NCBI GenBank assembly: GCA_947172415.1
Contig: OX359194.1
Location: forward strand, 8,041,901-8,105,900
Source of the DNA: Chondrosia reniformis
Taxonomy: Eukaryota; Porifera; Demospongiae; Chondrillida; Chondrillidae
DNA: 64,000 bases
Direction: 5' to 3'
A program made the position numbers and the translations under genes. Position 1 is the first letter of the stretch. The number at the start of each line of letters is the position of its first letter. The notes under the pieces are model-generated. The model searched no databases, was not told where the DNA came from, and was given only the letters and a program-made list of their open reading frames with translations. Shown here piece after piece: positions 28,839 to 41,300 of this stretch.

Positions 28839-30205
28839 TTAAATTCTTCGTCTGTTATTTCTTCTATTCCCAGGCAACATATTCTGTTTCACAAATGGTT
28901 GATCATGATGAAGGGTTGATGCCTGTTTCAATTTCTCTCTAATTGTGCTAACACTAAATTTCAAAGACTGGTCACCAATCTACACTTTAGAATATAATCA
29001 TTATAAAATTGAATGATGTAATCCAGAATGCACAATTATAACTCACCACTGCTGATGCATCCACTTGACTCAATGATGAAGTTTCTGTAGCACTAGCTAT
29101 TTCATCTTCCTCAGGATTATAAAAAGTAAAGAATTTATTTCCTTCGGTCATACTAGAATCCCTTTTCGTAAGAGGTCTCTTACGAGGCACAGAATTGGCT
29201 TGAGATGATCGGCTGTCACTTTGTAAAGAAGATAAAGGCAAAGTAGTAACTTTGCTTGATACATGAGCTCCAGTATTAGACTTCATAGGGTTTGAAGGTA
29301 GCTCAACTAAAGAACTGCCAGAATATGAGGGGAATTTCCCCCCAGGGGCCTCACCATGTTCTGTACTCATAGATGGGTAGGTGGGCTTATAACAGTGAGA
29401 TGGGGGAGGAGGGATGGCGGGGAGGTAGCTAGTGCTGTGTGCTTTGACCATGCTATGAATCTCATTAGCAGATGTTTTATTTTGAAGATCAACTGAGGGT
29501 GGAAATCTCTGAGATGTCTCTGCTGTAACTGATTCTCTATAAATGTGCTTTGTCTTCTTTAAGATCACCTGACGACGCTGATGTAGTTTCTCTCTAGTTT
29601 CCTGAAGGCTCTCAAATTCTGGTCCATAGCACACATGCAGTAGTTTACTGAAGAACGGTTTCCTGTTCATCTTCCTCTTAGTAACTCGAGCAGCATTGAT
29701 GTCCCTGTACTTGAACCAGTAGGCCTCGGTGTACTCCTCACACGGGTACTCATGCAGTACACGGTACCTGTATGTACAATGGACAGTAGTATCGGTCCCT
29801 TTGGACCACTTGCTAAAGTAATGCTTCAAAGGTTATAATTGCATGTTCGTACACATACTACGTACATGTAACCCTCACTCCTCAATGGCTCCGTATAGTG
29901 CCATCTGTTCGACCAGTTCCTTGGATACGCCTAGAGCAGGTACATTCAACACAAGCAGATATCTACTCTCCATATTCACAGTGTACACCTACAGAGAGCG
30001 GGCAAGACCTAATTTCCAAGGAGCTACCGCAAATCCTTCAACTACATAAAGACTCTTGTTAGATTACCTTTACTGCTCTTTCCTTTCTCCCTTCCCGGTA
30101 CTTTGGTCTAGTCTCACAAACCTCTGTCGGTCTATGATGAGGCCTCGCTTCAGTAGGGTCTACCAACGAAACTGGTCCCCTCGAACTCGGGTTTGGTGTC
30201 TCCAT
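28839..30205 (-). CDS. RBM48: RNA-binding protein 48, 4 exons
   Basis: Minus-strand exons: 30205-30068, 29988-29879, 29767-29047 and 28979-28839, joining in phase to 369 aa, close to the vertebrate length. Residues 29-44 (EVCETRPKYREGRKER) and an RRM-like domain follow (about 47-125, with YLLVLNVPALG, ALYGAIEEYR, EYPCEEYTEAYWF and KPFFSKLLHVCYGPEFESL), then a Ser/Pro-rich disordered region, and a last exon ending in the basic NNRRRI. RBM48 with ARMC7 acts in U12-type (minor) splicing. The frame continues past the third-exon donor to 28987, but the conserved C-terminus lies in exon 4, so splicing is preferred. It follows PARN on the same strand after 109 bp and is convergent with DPYD. Confidence 0.93.
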
Positions 30206-30314
30206 TGTTAGATACCTACAACCACAAGCATTTCATTGTCAAAAATAAAATATGTAGATGTACGGGTAAACTCTACAAAAACACACTTATTGAGAGTATT
30301 CTACACTTTCAAAG

Positions 30315-32123
30315 TTAGTTAGACCAGTCATTAGATTCTACAAAGAGCTTTTTTGGAGGCGGCTGTTTGAGAGATATCGCCTCTGTCTTCCGCTTGAGCC
30401 CACTGGTAGAAGGTGGAGTGGTCACTGGATCCTCTCTGTCATCCTCCTCTTTTGTAGGCGTAGGATAAAGGTGAGGATACACATCACTAAATCTCTGAAC
30501 TTGTATATTATTCTTAGCCCCGTGTTCTTTTGCATATTTAAAACAGTTCACTGGACTGCTGAAGATCTCATTAATCTCCACGTAGGCACTAGTGTCGTCA
30601 AGGAAATACACTCGTGTGCTCCCAAATGGCGAGAACAGGGTCTTAATGTCCTCTCTAGTTGTCTTGGCTGCGAAGGTGAGACGAAATACATTCTTTCTTT
30701 CTGGAATAGGATCTTTGTTCTGTAAATCTATGTAGTGTATGTCACTGTATCCCAGGGCAATCCGATTGGAAAAGTGCTCCACAGCTGACAGACATTTTGC
30801 CAGTAGACCATCTGGTTCATCTGGTTGGGCTGATTTGGTTGCTACGGGTGATTCTACAGGGGGATTCCCTTCTCTCTCAGCCAGTAGTTTTCTCATATGC
30901 TGGAGCATGTAGATAAAACAGATTGCAGTCACATATGCATCATAGCCTGCTTCATGCTCATGAGAGCACTCTACATATTCTTTAAATTCTTCGGGTAAGG
31001 TAATTTTTACTTTTTCGAATACACTTCCATTCTCACTGAGAACAACCCTGCGAATATCAGCTAGTTTGGTCTGATTTGACATGTACCTTTTGAAAGGTTG
31101 ACTCAAAGCCAGTAATTTGGTGTCAAAAATCTTGGGAAATGTATCATTAATGACCTTCTTAAAGTCTTCATAAGAGTCTGGAAGAGGAGCAAAGAACTGC
31201 TGGTACATGTACATGAGATCCAGCAGGCCGTTATGGAGGATAACCGGCTTCTTACTCTCTGAAAGAAGTTCAATGACCTGTGTGAACCCAAGCTCTTCTG
31301 CTCTGGCTTTTGCCATCCTCTCTTCTCTCTCCTTTTTTCGCAACTCTGTCTCTTTTCGTCTCCTTTCGAGGGTTTCTGGGTCAGGCTTCTTTAGCAACCA
31401 CACTGTTGATGTTTCATCAGTCAAAACCTTCTCAAGGTCTATCGAATGAGTGGATATAGTTTCATCTGACTCTATCAGCGTTTGGAGGATAACCTGCTCA
31501 TTGTGAGAGGTCGTGGTCACTCTCAGCTCTCTTTGGTCTACCTGATGGATAAATGTGAGCAAATCTCTACGACAACCATAAATAAACTGTTCCTGCTCCC
31601 CTGAAGAGGCAATTTTTTCTAGTCTTTTAGAGACAGGAGACTTGCTAGGTGAGTTATGGAGGATAGAAGAGACAGAGATAGCACTATTCTGTTTCCATTC
31701 TTTAGATAAAGATTCCTTTGTCCGTTGTAAGGAAGAAAACGGAATTCCCTCGCGGATCCACTTGTTGAAGTCAAAGCCAGCTGAAGCGAGTACCTTCAAG
31801 CTACTTGCTTGAGATTGAAAAGTAACATCTTTGTCACCCGGTCTTATATGGCTCTTTAGTGGAAAGAGATTAAAGTTGTAAGGTCTCAGAGTAAAGCCAC
31901 CTTCTCCTTCTTGTACTAGACACAAACCAAGCTGGTTCACCATGAATGCTCCTCTGTGCCTCTCAAAGCGCTCTGAGGGAAGATCAAACCAATTATCCTT
32001 GAAACCCCTTTCCATTGTGCTTATTCCAGTAAACTCTTCGTCTAACGCTACAAATGAGCATTTGGGTAGCAGTTGCTTGATCTCTTCGAAAACTTCTTTA
32101 CAATTCTTCACTGTCACGTCCAT
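30315..32123 (-). CDS. PARN: Poly(A)-specific ribonuclease PARN, intronless
   Basis: A 602-aa single-exon protein. It is a DEDDh 3'-5' exonuclease that removes poly(A) tails and matures small RNAs. Catalytic residues are in place: Asp28 and Glu30 (FVALDEEFTG), Asp302 (ILHNGLLDLMY) and His390/Asp395 (HEHEAGYDAYVTA). An R3H-like insert (about 170-245) is followed by a charged helix (252-278), the second half of the nuclease, an RRM-like cap-binding domain (about 455-540) and a basic tail (GLKRKTEA...PPPKKL) that may direct nuclear import. All family parts are present, so the gene looks functional. In vertebrates PARN has many introns; a single exon here suggests retroposition or wholesale intron loss. 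It is divergent from the p85-like gene. Confidence 0.97.
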   Translation of the reverse strand: MDVTVKNCKEVFEEIKQLLPKCSFVALDEEFTGISTMERGFKDNWFDLPSERFERHRGAFMVNQLGLCLVQEGEGGFTLRPYNFNLFPLKSHIRPGDKDVTFQSQASSLKVLASAGFDFNKWIREGIPFSSLQRTKESLSKEWKQNSAISVSSILHNSPSKSPVSKRLEKIASSGEQEQFIYGCRRDLLTFIHQVDQRELRVTTTSHNEQVILQTLIESDETISTHSIDLEKVLTDETSTVWLLKKPDPETLERRRKETELRKKEREERMAKARAEELGFTQVIELLSESKKPVILHNGLLDLMYMYQQFFAPLPDSYEDFKKVINDTFPKIFDTKLLALSQPFKRYMSNQTKLADIRRVVLSENGSVFEKVKITLPEEFKEYVECSHEHEAGYDAYVTAICFIYMLQHMRKLLAEREGNPPVESPVATKSAQPDEPDGLLAKCLSAVEHFSNRIALGYSDIHYIDLQNKDPIPERKNVFRLTFAAKTTREDIKTLFSPFGSTRVYFLDDTSAYVEINEIFSSPVNCFKYAKEHGAKNNIQVQRFSDVYPHLYPTPTKEEDDREDPVTTPPSTSGLKRKTEAISLKQPPPKKLFVESNDWSN

Positions 32124-32338
32124 GTTTCTACGACGTCACGTCACGTTACGCACATCGGACGCATGATCAATGATAGCTCATCTTATAGTAGCATAGTAGT
32201 TTCCTTGTCTGTAATCAGGCTGTTCAAGGTTGACATACAGCAGAGCTTTCTTGTAGATACCTTCTTTAGAAGCTACTACTTGCAGTTTTCCAACTGAAAA
32301 GCAGTCAGTGAGCGCCTCGCTGGAGTTTCCAGAACACC
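32124..32338. promoter_or_regulatory. Divergent promoter, PARN / p85-like
   Basis: 215 bp between start codons. GACGTCACGTCACG (about 32132-32145) on the PARN side resembles CRE/ATF sites. No TATA box at a usual distance from either start. Confidence 0.5.
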
Positions 32339-35300
32339 ATGAGCAAGTCGGTCCGGAAGTACCGCGCAGCTTTCGAGTATGAAGCTAGAGAGGTTAGCGA
32401 GCTATCGATGAAAGAAGGAGACGTTATCACAGTGCGTCCTCTGCCGAGCGGAGCTTGGCCAAACGCTGCCAAGTGGATGAAAGGCACAAACGAGCGGACG
32501 GGAATGTCTGGCGAGTTTCCTGGTAATTACACCGAGTTTAAGGCGGAGGAAGACATTCCACCTACTCCACCTCCTCGCAGACGTCCTAATAGCATTGTAA
32601 TGGAAAATGACTCAACTATAGAGGTTTCGAAGCTTCGGACCAGCAGGAGTGCAGCCGGATTGTCTTCGTTAATAACCGAGTCCAGTTCCAACGGGACGGA
32701 GAATGGCCGCAAAGAGGAGAATCTGACAGTCCCTAAGGTAGTCATTAAACCTGCTCAGAATGGAGCAAGCAAAAGTCATTCTTGGGAGGAGAGCACGATT
32801 ACCGTACCCTTCAAGTGTGCCTTTTGTAAGTAATATCATCTTGTTATATAATATCCACTGTCTAAGGTAATCTCTGTGCACTCTTAGAGAGATTCCATCC
32901 ATTAAATAGTGTTTTTATTTTTGATATGAAACAAGTTCAAGGAGATATATATTTCACAGCCTAATCATGTAAGTGTTTGCAATATAAGGTGCAAAAGTAA
33001 TGCATTAATAGAATAAGGATTCCTTATAACTGCGTCGAACTTATCTATGGGATGGTACATCCTTTGACTTTTGAGTGCAGTTTGTTTTCGTTTCTTCGTC
33101 AAACGTTTCGACCCTGGGGGTCTTCTTCCATGACGAAGAAACAAAAACAAACTGCATTTTTAAACACTCAAAAGTCGAAGGATGCACCATCCCAAAGATG
33201 AGTAATGCATTACATTCTAAAAACCTTTGCATTATTAACTGTACCTTTATGTATTCCTATTTAATGATTACCATTCCTGTCTATCATTTTATAGTCACCA
33301 TTAATATAGCTTGTTCCTTTATGTTATAATAGTGAATGATATAAAGCTTTGAGCTCATAAAGTGGATTGTGGTGGTGCTAATGTATACAAATTAGTTGCT
33401 AGATGATTGCAGTGTAGTTTATACACAATAGAATACAAGCAAGGATACATACATATTAACCAGTTATGTCATCCAGTGCACATCCCAAACTGACATGGTT
33501 ATAGAACTATATCCACAACACTACTCATAATTGAGTTGAGCCCGAATGAGTCTTGACTGACAATTTTGTCTGTTACATATGTACATACATACATATGTGT
33601 GTGTGTATGTATAATATATATTGGTGTGTATAATATATGTTGGTATGTATGTGAGAGAGAGATACATTTTAGGCCGTGATTATCACAACATGATTCCTTT
33701 GGCTCAGAACAACTGGGTAGACCACCTTTGACAAGATGGTCATTCCTCGGGAGCTTTGCAATTAAAATCAATTGCACTGGCAGTCTGTTCATTCCCCATC
33801 TGTGTTGTGAACTCTCAGTTTTTGGCAGGTGAATTGTGTTTAGGGAAGAATATAAAAAGACTCCTAGGGATATTAATGGAGTGTGGATTCTCAGAAACAG
33901 TTGTCAAGATTATTTGATATGAAGCTCAATAGTATCCTCATACAAAGCTCTATAGACTTTATAGAGTAGTAAACTAGGAAAACAGTCTATTCGTACTTTC
34001 CATAGCGCCTCATGATGACGTCAACCATAATGATTCAATTCATAATTTGCAAAGGTTAATAGAATGAGGGTTTATCAATTTTTTCTGAACTTATCCTTAG
34101 TTAGCGACCTTTGTCAACACGTGCATCTGCTCTATATATTATTAGTAATTATTAGGGCAATTCTTCCCGCACTGACAGGTTGTATTGTGGTTTATATATC
34201 GTATGTGTATCGTAGTCTTGAAACGGCGTAGCTGCAAAAACGTTGGCCTAGGAAAGCTATTGAAGCGCGTCCAGCACGTGATTCGCATTCGTTAACCTTC
34301 GACCCCTCGTTTTCAAAGGACAAAATGTCGGGACTTAGCAAGGTGCACGCTCGGGAAATCTTGGACAGCCGCGGAAATCCCACAGTCGAAGTGGAGATTA
34401 CCACGTCAAAAGGCGTCTTTAGGGCGGCAGTGCCATCTGGGGCTTCTACGGGCATATACGAGGCTTTAGAGCTGAGAGACAAAGACCCAGCAAGGTTTCT
34501 TGGCAAGGGAGTACTGAAGGCAGTAGAACACGTCAATTCGGTGATTGGGCCCGCTCTCGTTAAGAATAATGTAGACGTTACAAAGCAGGCGGAAGTTGAT
34601 AGAATGATGCTAAACCTTGATGGTACCGAGAATAAGACCAAATTGGGAGCCAATGCCATCCTCGGTGTGTCGCTGGCGATATGTAAAGCGGGTGCCGCCC
34701 ACAAGGGTGTTCCTCTCTACAGACACATTGCAGACCTAGCTGGAAATAAGGAGGTGATCCTCCCTGTGCCAGCCCTCAATGTCATTAATGGAGGCACCCA
34801 TGCTGGGAATAAGCTTGCCATGCAGGAGTTTATGATCCTTCCAACTGGAGCGTCGTCCTTTAAGGAGGCCATGAGGATGGGCTGCGAGGTGTACCACAAC
34901 TTGAAGCAGGTGATCAAGAAGAAGTACGGTCAGGACGCCACCAATGTGGGGGACGAAGGAGGATTTGCTCCAAATATTCAAGAAAACAAAGAAGGGCTTG
35001 TGCTGTTGAGGGAGGCCATAGCTAAGGCAGGCTACACAGACAAGATCTCCATAGCAATGGACTGCGCAGCTTCAGAGTTCTACAAGGAGGGCAAGTACGA
35101 CCTCGACTTTAAGAACCCCAACAGAAACCCGGACTCATGCCTCACAGGAGGACAGCTGGCAGACCTGTACCAGTCCTTTATTGCCGAATACCCCATAGTG
35201 TCCATTGAAGACTGTTTTGACCAAGATGACTGGACCTCCTGGTCCAACTTGACAGCAAAGGTTTCCATCCAAATTGTAGGGGATGATTTGACCGTCACCA

Positions 35301-38300
35301 ACCCCAAGCGTATCAAGGATGCCGTTGAGAAGAAGGCTTGTAATGCTCTCCTTTTGAAGGTCAATCAGATTGGTTCAGTCACAGAATCGATAGAGGCAGC
35401 TTGTTTGGCACAGTCCAATGGCTGGGGAGTGATGGTGAGCCATCGCAGCGGAGAGACAGAGGATACCTTTATTGCAGATCTGGTAGTGGGGCTATGTGCA
35501 GGCCAAATAAAGACGGGTGCACCTTGTCGATCTGAGAGACTTGCCAAATACAACCAGCTGTTGAGAATTGAAGAGGAACTTGGAGAGAAGGCTGTCTTTG
35601 CTGGCTCCAAGTTTAGACGTCCATTTGATTAGTCAAGTGTTTAGTGTGAACCCTAATAGCAACCTTTTAGGTTCTCTCTTGTTCATTTCGGATTCAATAA
35701 CCTTACATTGTTGTGTATAATCTTGTGTGAACTCTTTGTAACTTCCAATAAGTTGTAGTGTAATAATTTAATAAGTGGGCGAGTTGTAAATTTAATTGGC
35801 ATGGCCAAACAGAGAAGTTGTACAGTGGAAGTTGTTACAAATGCAGATACATGTATATAATAATAACTATATAATCCTCAATGTACAGCCCCATTCCATT
35901 TAAATACTATACTCAACTATCTACAGGTTAGTAAAATTATATTTTGATTAGATTCAAGTAGATGAGGATTAAAGAAAGCCTCTTTGAAATGTCTTTATAG
36001 ACTGTTTTGTTCTTGTAATGTGGAAATATTTTTATATTGTGATTTGATAAAATGCCTTTTACTGTAGACGTGTTTTCTTTACTTTTTATTTTACTTATTT
36101 GTTATGAATGACTTTCTCACAAAGTGTCTAGTTTCTGTGGAGACATTCCTTGTTTCCACAATTGTTGTACTCCTTTGTTCTACTCATTGTGTATTTGATG
36201 CATGCCCCACTTCTGTGTGACCACGTGTTGTTGATTGTTAAAAGATTTCATTTGAAACTAGTGTTTTATGTTTGTTCTGTTACTTGTGTGTGTGTCCATC
36301 AAGTTTCAGTTTGTCCATCCTGTCACCTAGGCGATGATCCAATATGGGGCTCTCAAAACATTGGGTTTACTTGCTTGGGTAAGTTTATATGCATGGTACA
36401 CACATGGGCAGTCAGCAACACCAAAAGGGAAGAAGAGGAGAGAGGGAGAGGGAGAGAGTGGGGAGAGGGAGAGAGTGGGGAGAGGGAGAGAGTGGGGAGA
36501 GGGAGAGGGAGAGTGGGGAGAGGGAGAGGGAGAGGGTGGGGGAGAGGGAGAGAGTGGGGAGAGGGAGAGGGAGAGTGGGGAGAGGGAGAGGGAGAGTGGG
36601 GAGAGAGGAGAGGGAGAGGGAGAGTGGGGAGAGGGAGAGGAGAGGGAGAGGGAGAGTGGGGAGAATGAGAGGGAGTGTCTCGATGTACAAATGTCTCTTG
36701 TGAAGGTGGTGCATGCTGTAATGATATTCATGGCTTGTCACATGTTTTCTTGTAGACTGTTTCGCCAAGGTGCATCAGAGCTGTTTCAGCGCTGCCCAGG
36801 GACTCCCCTGCGAGGTACCAGAGGTAGGCTGCACCTGTGACTATATGTCATTGTGTATCTAATTCTCAAAGGTATTAAAGTGCTAAAGAACAGATAATGT
36901 ACTGTAGTTCAGTAAACCATATCAACTACTTCTTTACTAACATATCCTGTACAGTAGCTGTGTATGTGGAGATATTCCTAGTACACCACGTCCGTATATT
37001 CACAGATACAGTAGGTAGGTCAATGTTGACCTAACATAAATTCTCTGATTTCTCCAGGAAGGTGATGGTGACAGTAGTGATAGTGATGACGACTATTACC
37101 AAATGGCAAAGGTACTTTCATTGTATGATTATAAATAAGTGATAATTAAACCACAAGTGTTTATCTACGTACACTCCATTAAGCAGAAGTACATACAGTA
37201 TGTAATCCCACAAACCATCATTGCCTGTCAGACATCTTTCTGTTTTGTCAAAAATTGCAACTTTTAAGGTCATTAGATCAGCTTTAGATCTTAAAGTCTC
37301 CTTGTTTCTCAGACTCATTTGGACTGGTCCGTCTCTGACGTACTCCTCTGGCTCAAAGCTGTTAAACTGGAGGTCTATTGTGACATATTCAAAAAGAGTA
37401 AGGTGAACGGAAGATGCCTGGATGGCCTTACCAAACAGAATCTGGAAGATATGGGCATTGTGGACCCGTTTCACTTGGAAAATATTAAAGAATGTATTGA
37501 TGAACTGTGTAGGAAGAAATCGACCAGACACACCTCCAAAGTAAGCTTGTCCACGACTCCTGTAGGTTGATGTATGTATATCCTTATGCAGGCATCATTT
37601 GTGTCTATTGACTGGAATAAAGAATATGAAATTAAATTATTATTCAAATAAATGGTATGATTTGTTTCTATTGCCTGTACTTAACTGGATTCAAATAGCT
37701 TTGATTAGAAGTATCCGTAACAACTAGCCCAATGTAAGTGAATTAGCGCACAATAGCTGTGTAACTGGCAAGTGTACTTCTGTAATAGTGTGTAGGTGCT
37801 ACTTGGATCAGCTGTGGTATGATGTAGACTGGAATTGTACCTAGTCACACACACTATATTCACCAGTGGTCTATTATTGAATTGATAAAATAGGGTTTCC
37901 TCAGTTGTTTATTGATAAGATCATGATTTAGAACCATTCAAAGGATTGTGTGTTTAGGATTTTATGTACATACAGTATTCTCTATAGGAATGCTTATAAG
38001 AACTACGTATATATGTGAATGCCTATATATTACCCCATATAGAACTATACATATATGTGAATGCCTATATACGTATTATCCCATATAGAACTATACATAT
38101 ATGTGAATGCCTATCTATTACCCCATAATGCTTATCAGTATGAGTAATAAATAATGGACATTGTATGATGGAATCTGGAATCTCTGTAATATACAGCCGA
38201 CCCTTATAAACCAGACGAGGAATGAGTTTATAATGCCTTTGTTTTTTAGTTAAAACTGTAAAATGTCTTCATTTACAAGCCGAGCTCAAGGGCTTACATA

Positions 38301-41300
38301 CGTGAGAGTTAGAGAGGTCTGGGAGATGGGAGCTCAAGGGCTTACATACGTGAGAGTTAGAGAGGTCTGGGAGATGGGAGCTCAAGGGCTTACATACGTG
38401 AGAGTTAGAGAAGTCTGGGAGATGGGAGCTCAAGGGCTTACATACGTGAGAGTTAGAGAGGTCTGGGAGATGTGTAACTTGCCTCATGTTCTGTGTATTC
38501 TCTAGAGAGGTAGCAGTCCTCCACTCGAAGAAGGTTGTGATGGTCTGAAGAAGGTTGCATCAGTCCTATCCATCTCTTCTGCAGTCTCTGGATTTTCTGT
38601 AACAGGAAAAGGAAAGAAGAAATTCAAAGGTACATTTCTTGTAGTTATTTTCATCTTTGAATACGAGCAAGCTAATACATGCCATGGAGTATATACATGT
38701 GCCACGCCCCCTTGTGTGGTTAGGAGTGTATACATGCCACGCCCCCTTGTGTGGTTAGGAGTGTATACATGCCACGCCCCCTTGTGTGGTTAGGAGTGTA
38801 TACATGCCACGCCCCCTTGTGTGGTTAGGAGTGTATACATGCCACGCCCCCTTGTGTGGTTAGGAGTGTATACATGCCACGCCCCCTTGTGTCTAACCAT
38901 GTGTCTCACTGTCTCACTTGTCAGGTGATCCTTGTGTGGGTGGACATCAGTTCAAGGTTCACAGTTATGGCTCTCCTCACTGGTGTGATGACTGCGGCAA
39001 GTTCCTCTGGGGTCTAGTCCGCCAGGGCTGTAAGTGCAGAGGTCAGCCATTTTTTATTAATTATAGTGAACACTATGTCTCTCCACATCCACAACCCTCC
39101 CTCACCACCCCCATCGTGTTAGAGGTAATCTTTGCTCACACCAGACCACTTAGGCCAAGCCCATTGTAGACAGATTAGCTTTGTTTAATGAGACACTGTT
39201 TAGACCTGCTATGCTCAAATGCATTCTAATGCACTCCTAAACCATTATCACTGAAGCTCAGCCTATTGAATAAACATTGTAAAGTAGCAATAGCTATGGC
39301 TACAGGACTGCATTTGAATTAGCTTTTTTATTATCTTACAAAACTGTATCTTTGATCTTTTATAAACCAAAGATCCAGTTTAAAGTTAATCTTCTCTCTG
39401 GTATTTATCTCTTTGTTATTGTGATTGTGTAGTGTGTGGTATGAATGTGCACAAGATGTGTATGACTAGTGGAATTGTCTCTTGTGAGGAGTTCAGCAGC
39501 TCATCAAATGCACCCATTGGTGAGTATTGCATCAGGGAGTAATCAATCGTGAGGATGTGTGTATGTACTAGTGTGAAGGTGTGCTTGGTGTGAAGGTGTG
39601 CCTGGTGTGAAGGTGTGCCTGGTGTGAAGGTGTGCCTGGTGTGAAGGTGTGCCTGGTGTGAAGGTGTGCCTGGTGTGAAGGTGTGCCTGGTGTGAAGGTG
39701 TGCCTGGTGTGAAGGTGTGCCTGGTGTGAAGGTGTGCCTGGTGTGAAGGTGTGCCTGGTGTGAAGGTGTGCCTGGTGTGAAGGTGTGCCTGGTGTGAAGG
39801 TGTGCCTGCATAAGGTTTTTTCAACATTCTACTCTGTAGTAACCCTCTTTGGTGCAGAGCTGACTGCAGTCTGTCCTCCTGGGGGGCTACCTGGAGTAGT
39901 GGAGCAGTGTATTAAGGTGATAGAAGCTAAGGGGTTAGAGGTAGAGGGAATATATAGAGTAGGGGCCAGAAACACAGATGTGGCAATTTTGAAGAAGCAG
40001 CTTGAAGGAGGTACGATCATATATACTGCCTATATCTGTCTATATGGATAATATAGCCTATATCTGTCTATACGGATAATATAGCCTATATCTGTCTATA
40101 TGGAATATATATATAAACACATATGTATGTATTACCTAATGTAAATATACATGTAAACTGTAAACAACAAAGTTTTGAATAATGACGGAGATATTATTTA
40201 CCTTCCTTCACTGTTTACAAGACACACCCTATAGTCAATACTGAGTTGTAAAATTACATTATCACTGTGTTGTACATTTCTTTCTGAAGGTGAACAGACA
40301 GATCTGGGAGAAGTCAATGCAGACATAATACATGCCCATGCTCACATACTAAAGCTATACCTAAGAGAGCTGCCAGACCCGCTACTACCTTTTGATATTT
40401 ATGATGAGATTGTGGAAACCACAAGTAGGTTCTGTTAGACTGTGTATATAGTCAGTAAATGCCAAGTGATACTTAGAGAATGTCTTGTGTATATTTGTAT
40501 AGTTAATAACACTATTTGACATTTTTTTTATTTTTTTTTACTTAGACTCACATATAGTGTGTTATTATTGAAAGCTTAAGTTGACTTATCAAAATACTTT
40601 ACATATTAGTTGTTCATTGTGTTTGTGTCTTTTATTTTCCATTTTCACGTTTTCTTATGTAAAATTACAATTCAAATTTTTTCAAATGAACATAGGGGCT
40701 ACTCGGGACACGGATCTCCTGTTTCCAGAGCTGATGAAATTCATCAGAAACATCCCCTCACAGCACCAGGATACCCTCAGTGCAGTACTGGGTCACCTCT
40801 ACAAGTATGTATGGGTGGGAGGGTGTGGCAAGTATGGGAGGGTGGGTGTGGCAAGTATGGGTGGGTGGGTGTGGCAAGTATGGGTGGGTGGGTGTGGCAA
40901 GTATGGGTGGGTGGGTGTGGCAAGTATGGGAGGGTGGGTGTGGCAAGTATGGGTGGGTGTGGCAAGTATGGGTGGGTGTGGCAAGTATGGGTGGGTGGGT
41001 GTGGCAAGTATGAGTGGGTGTGGCAAGTATGGGAGGGGGTGTGGCAAGTATGAGTGGGTGGGTGTTGCAAGTATGACTGTGGTATTTACGTATGACACAA
41101 TCAAGTAAGAATGTTTGCAATTTGTTAACACAGTTTATCTAATAACCACACTTCTACAGCTACGGTGATCAAGTGTGTTTTCCCATCTGACGCTCAGTAA
41201 TCTTTTATGCAAACTCCTTGCTGAATTATTACTTTTTAATTGATGTACTCAATTGGGAGAAAGAAATCTTTAGCTTATGTCTTCAGTTCTGCATTATTGT

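Noticed and set aside
28987-29046. RBM48 ending with a hydrophobic tail (stop at 28987)
   Set aside because: That tail is intron read-through past a GTGAGT donor; the exon at 28979-28839 restores the conserved basic C-terminus in phase.
36334-36840. Glu/Arg/Gly-rich open frames over 36.4-36.7 kb
   Set aside because: Products of the GGGAGA array in p85 intron 2; real coding sequence here is limited to the short exons 36331-36378 and 36756-36823.
38263-38505. Protein of 16-residue repeats
   Set aside because: The frame ends at the splice-acceptor TAG of p85 exon 6 and consists only of a 48-bp tandem repeat, open on both strands.
39416-39827. His/Thr-rich minus-strand frames
   Set aside because: Generated by the 17-bp minisatellite; no start context, splice sites or conservation.
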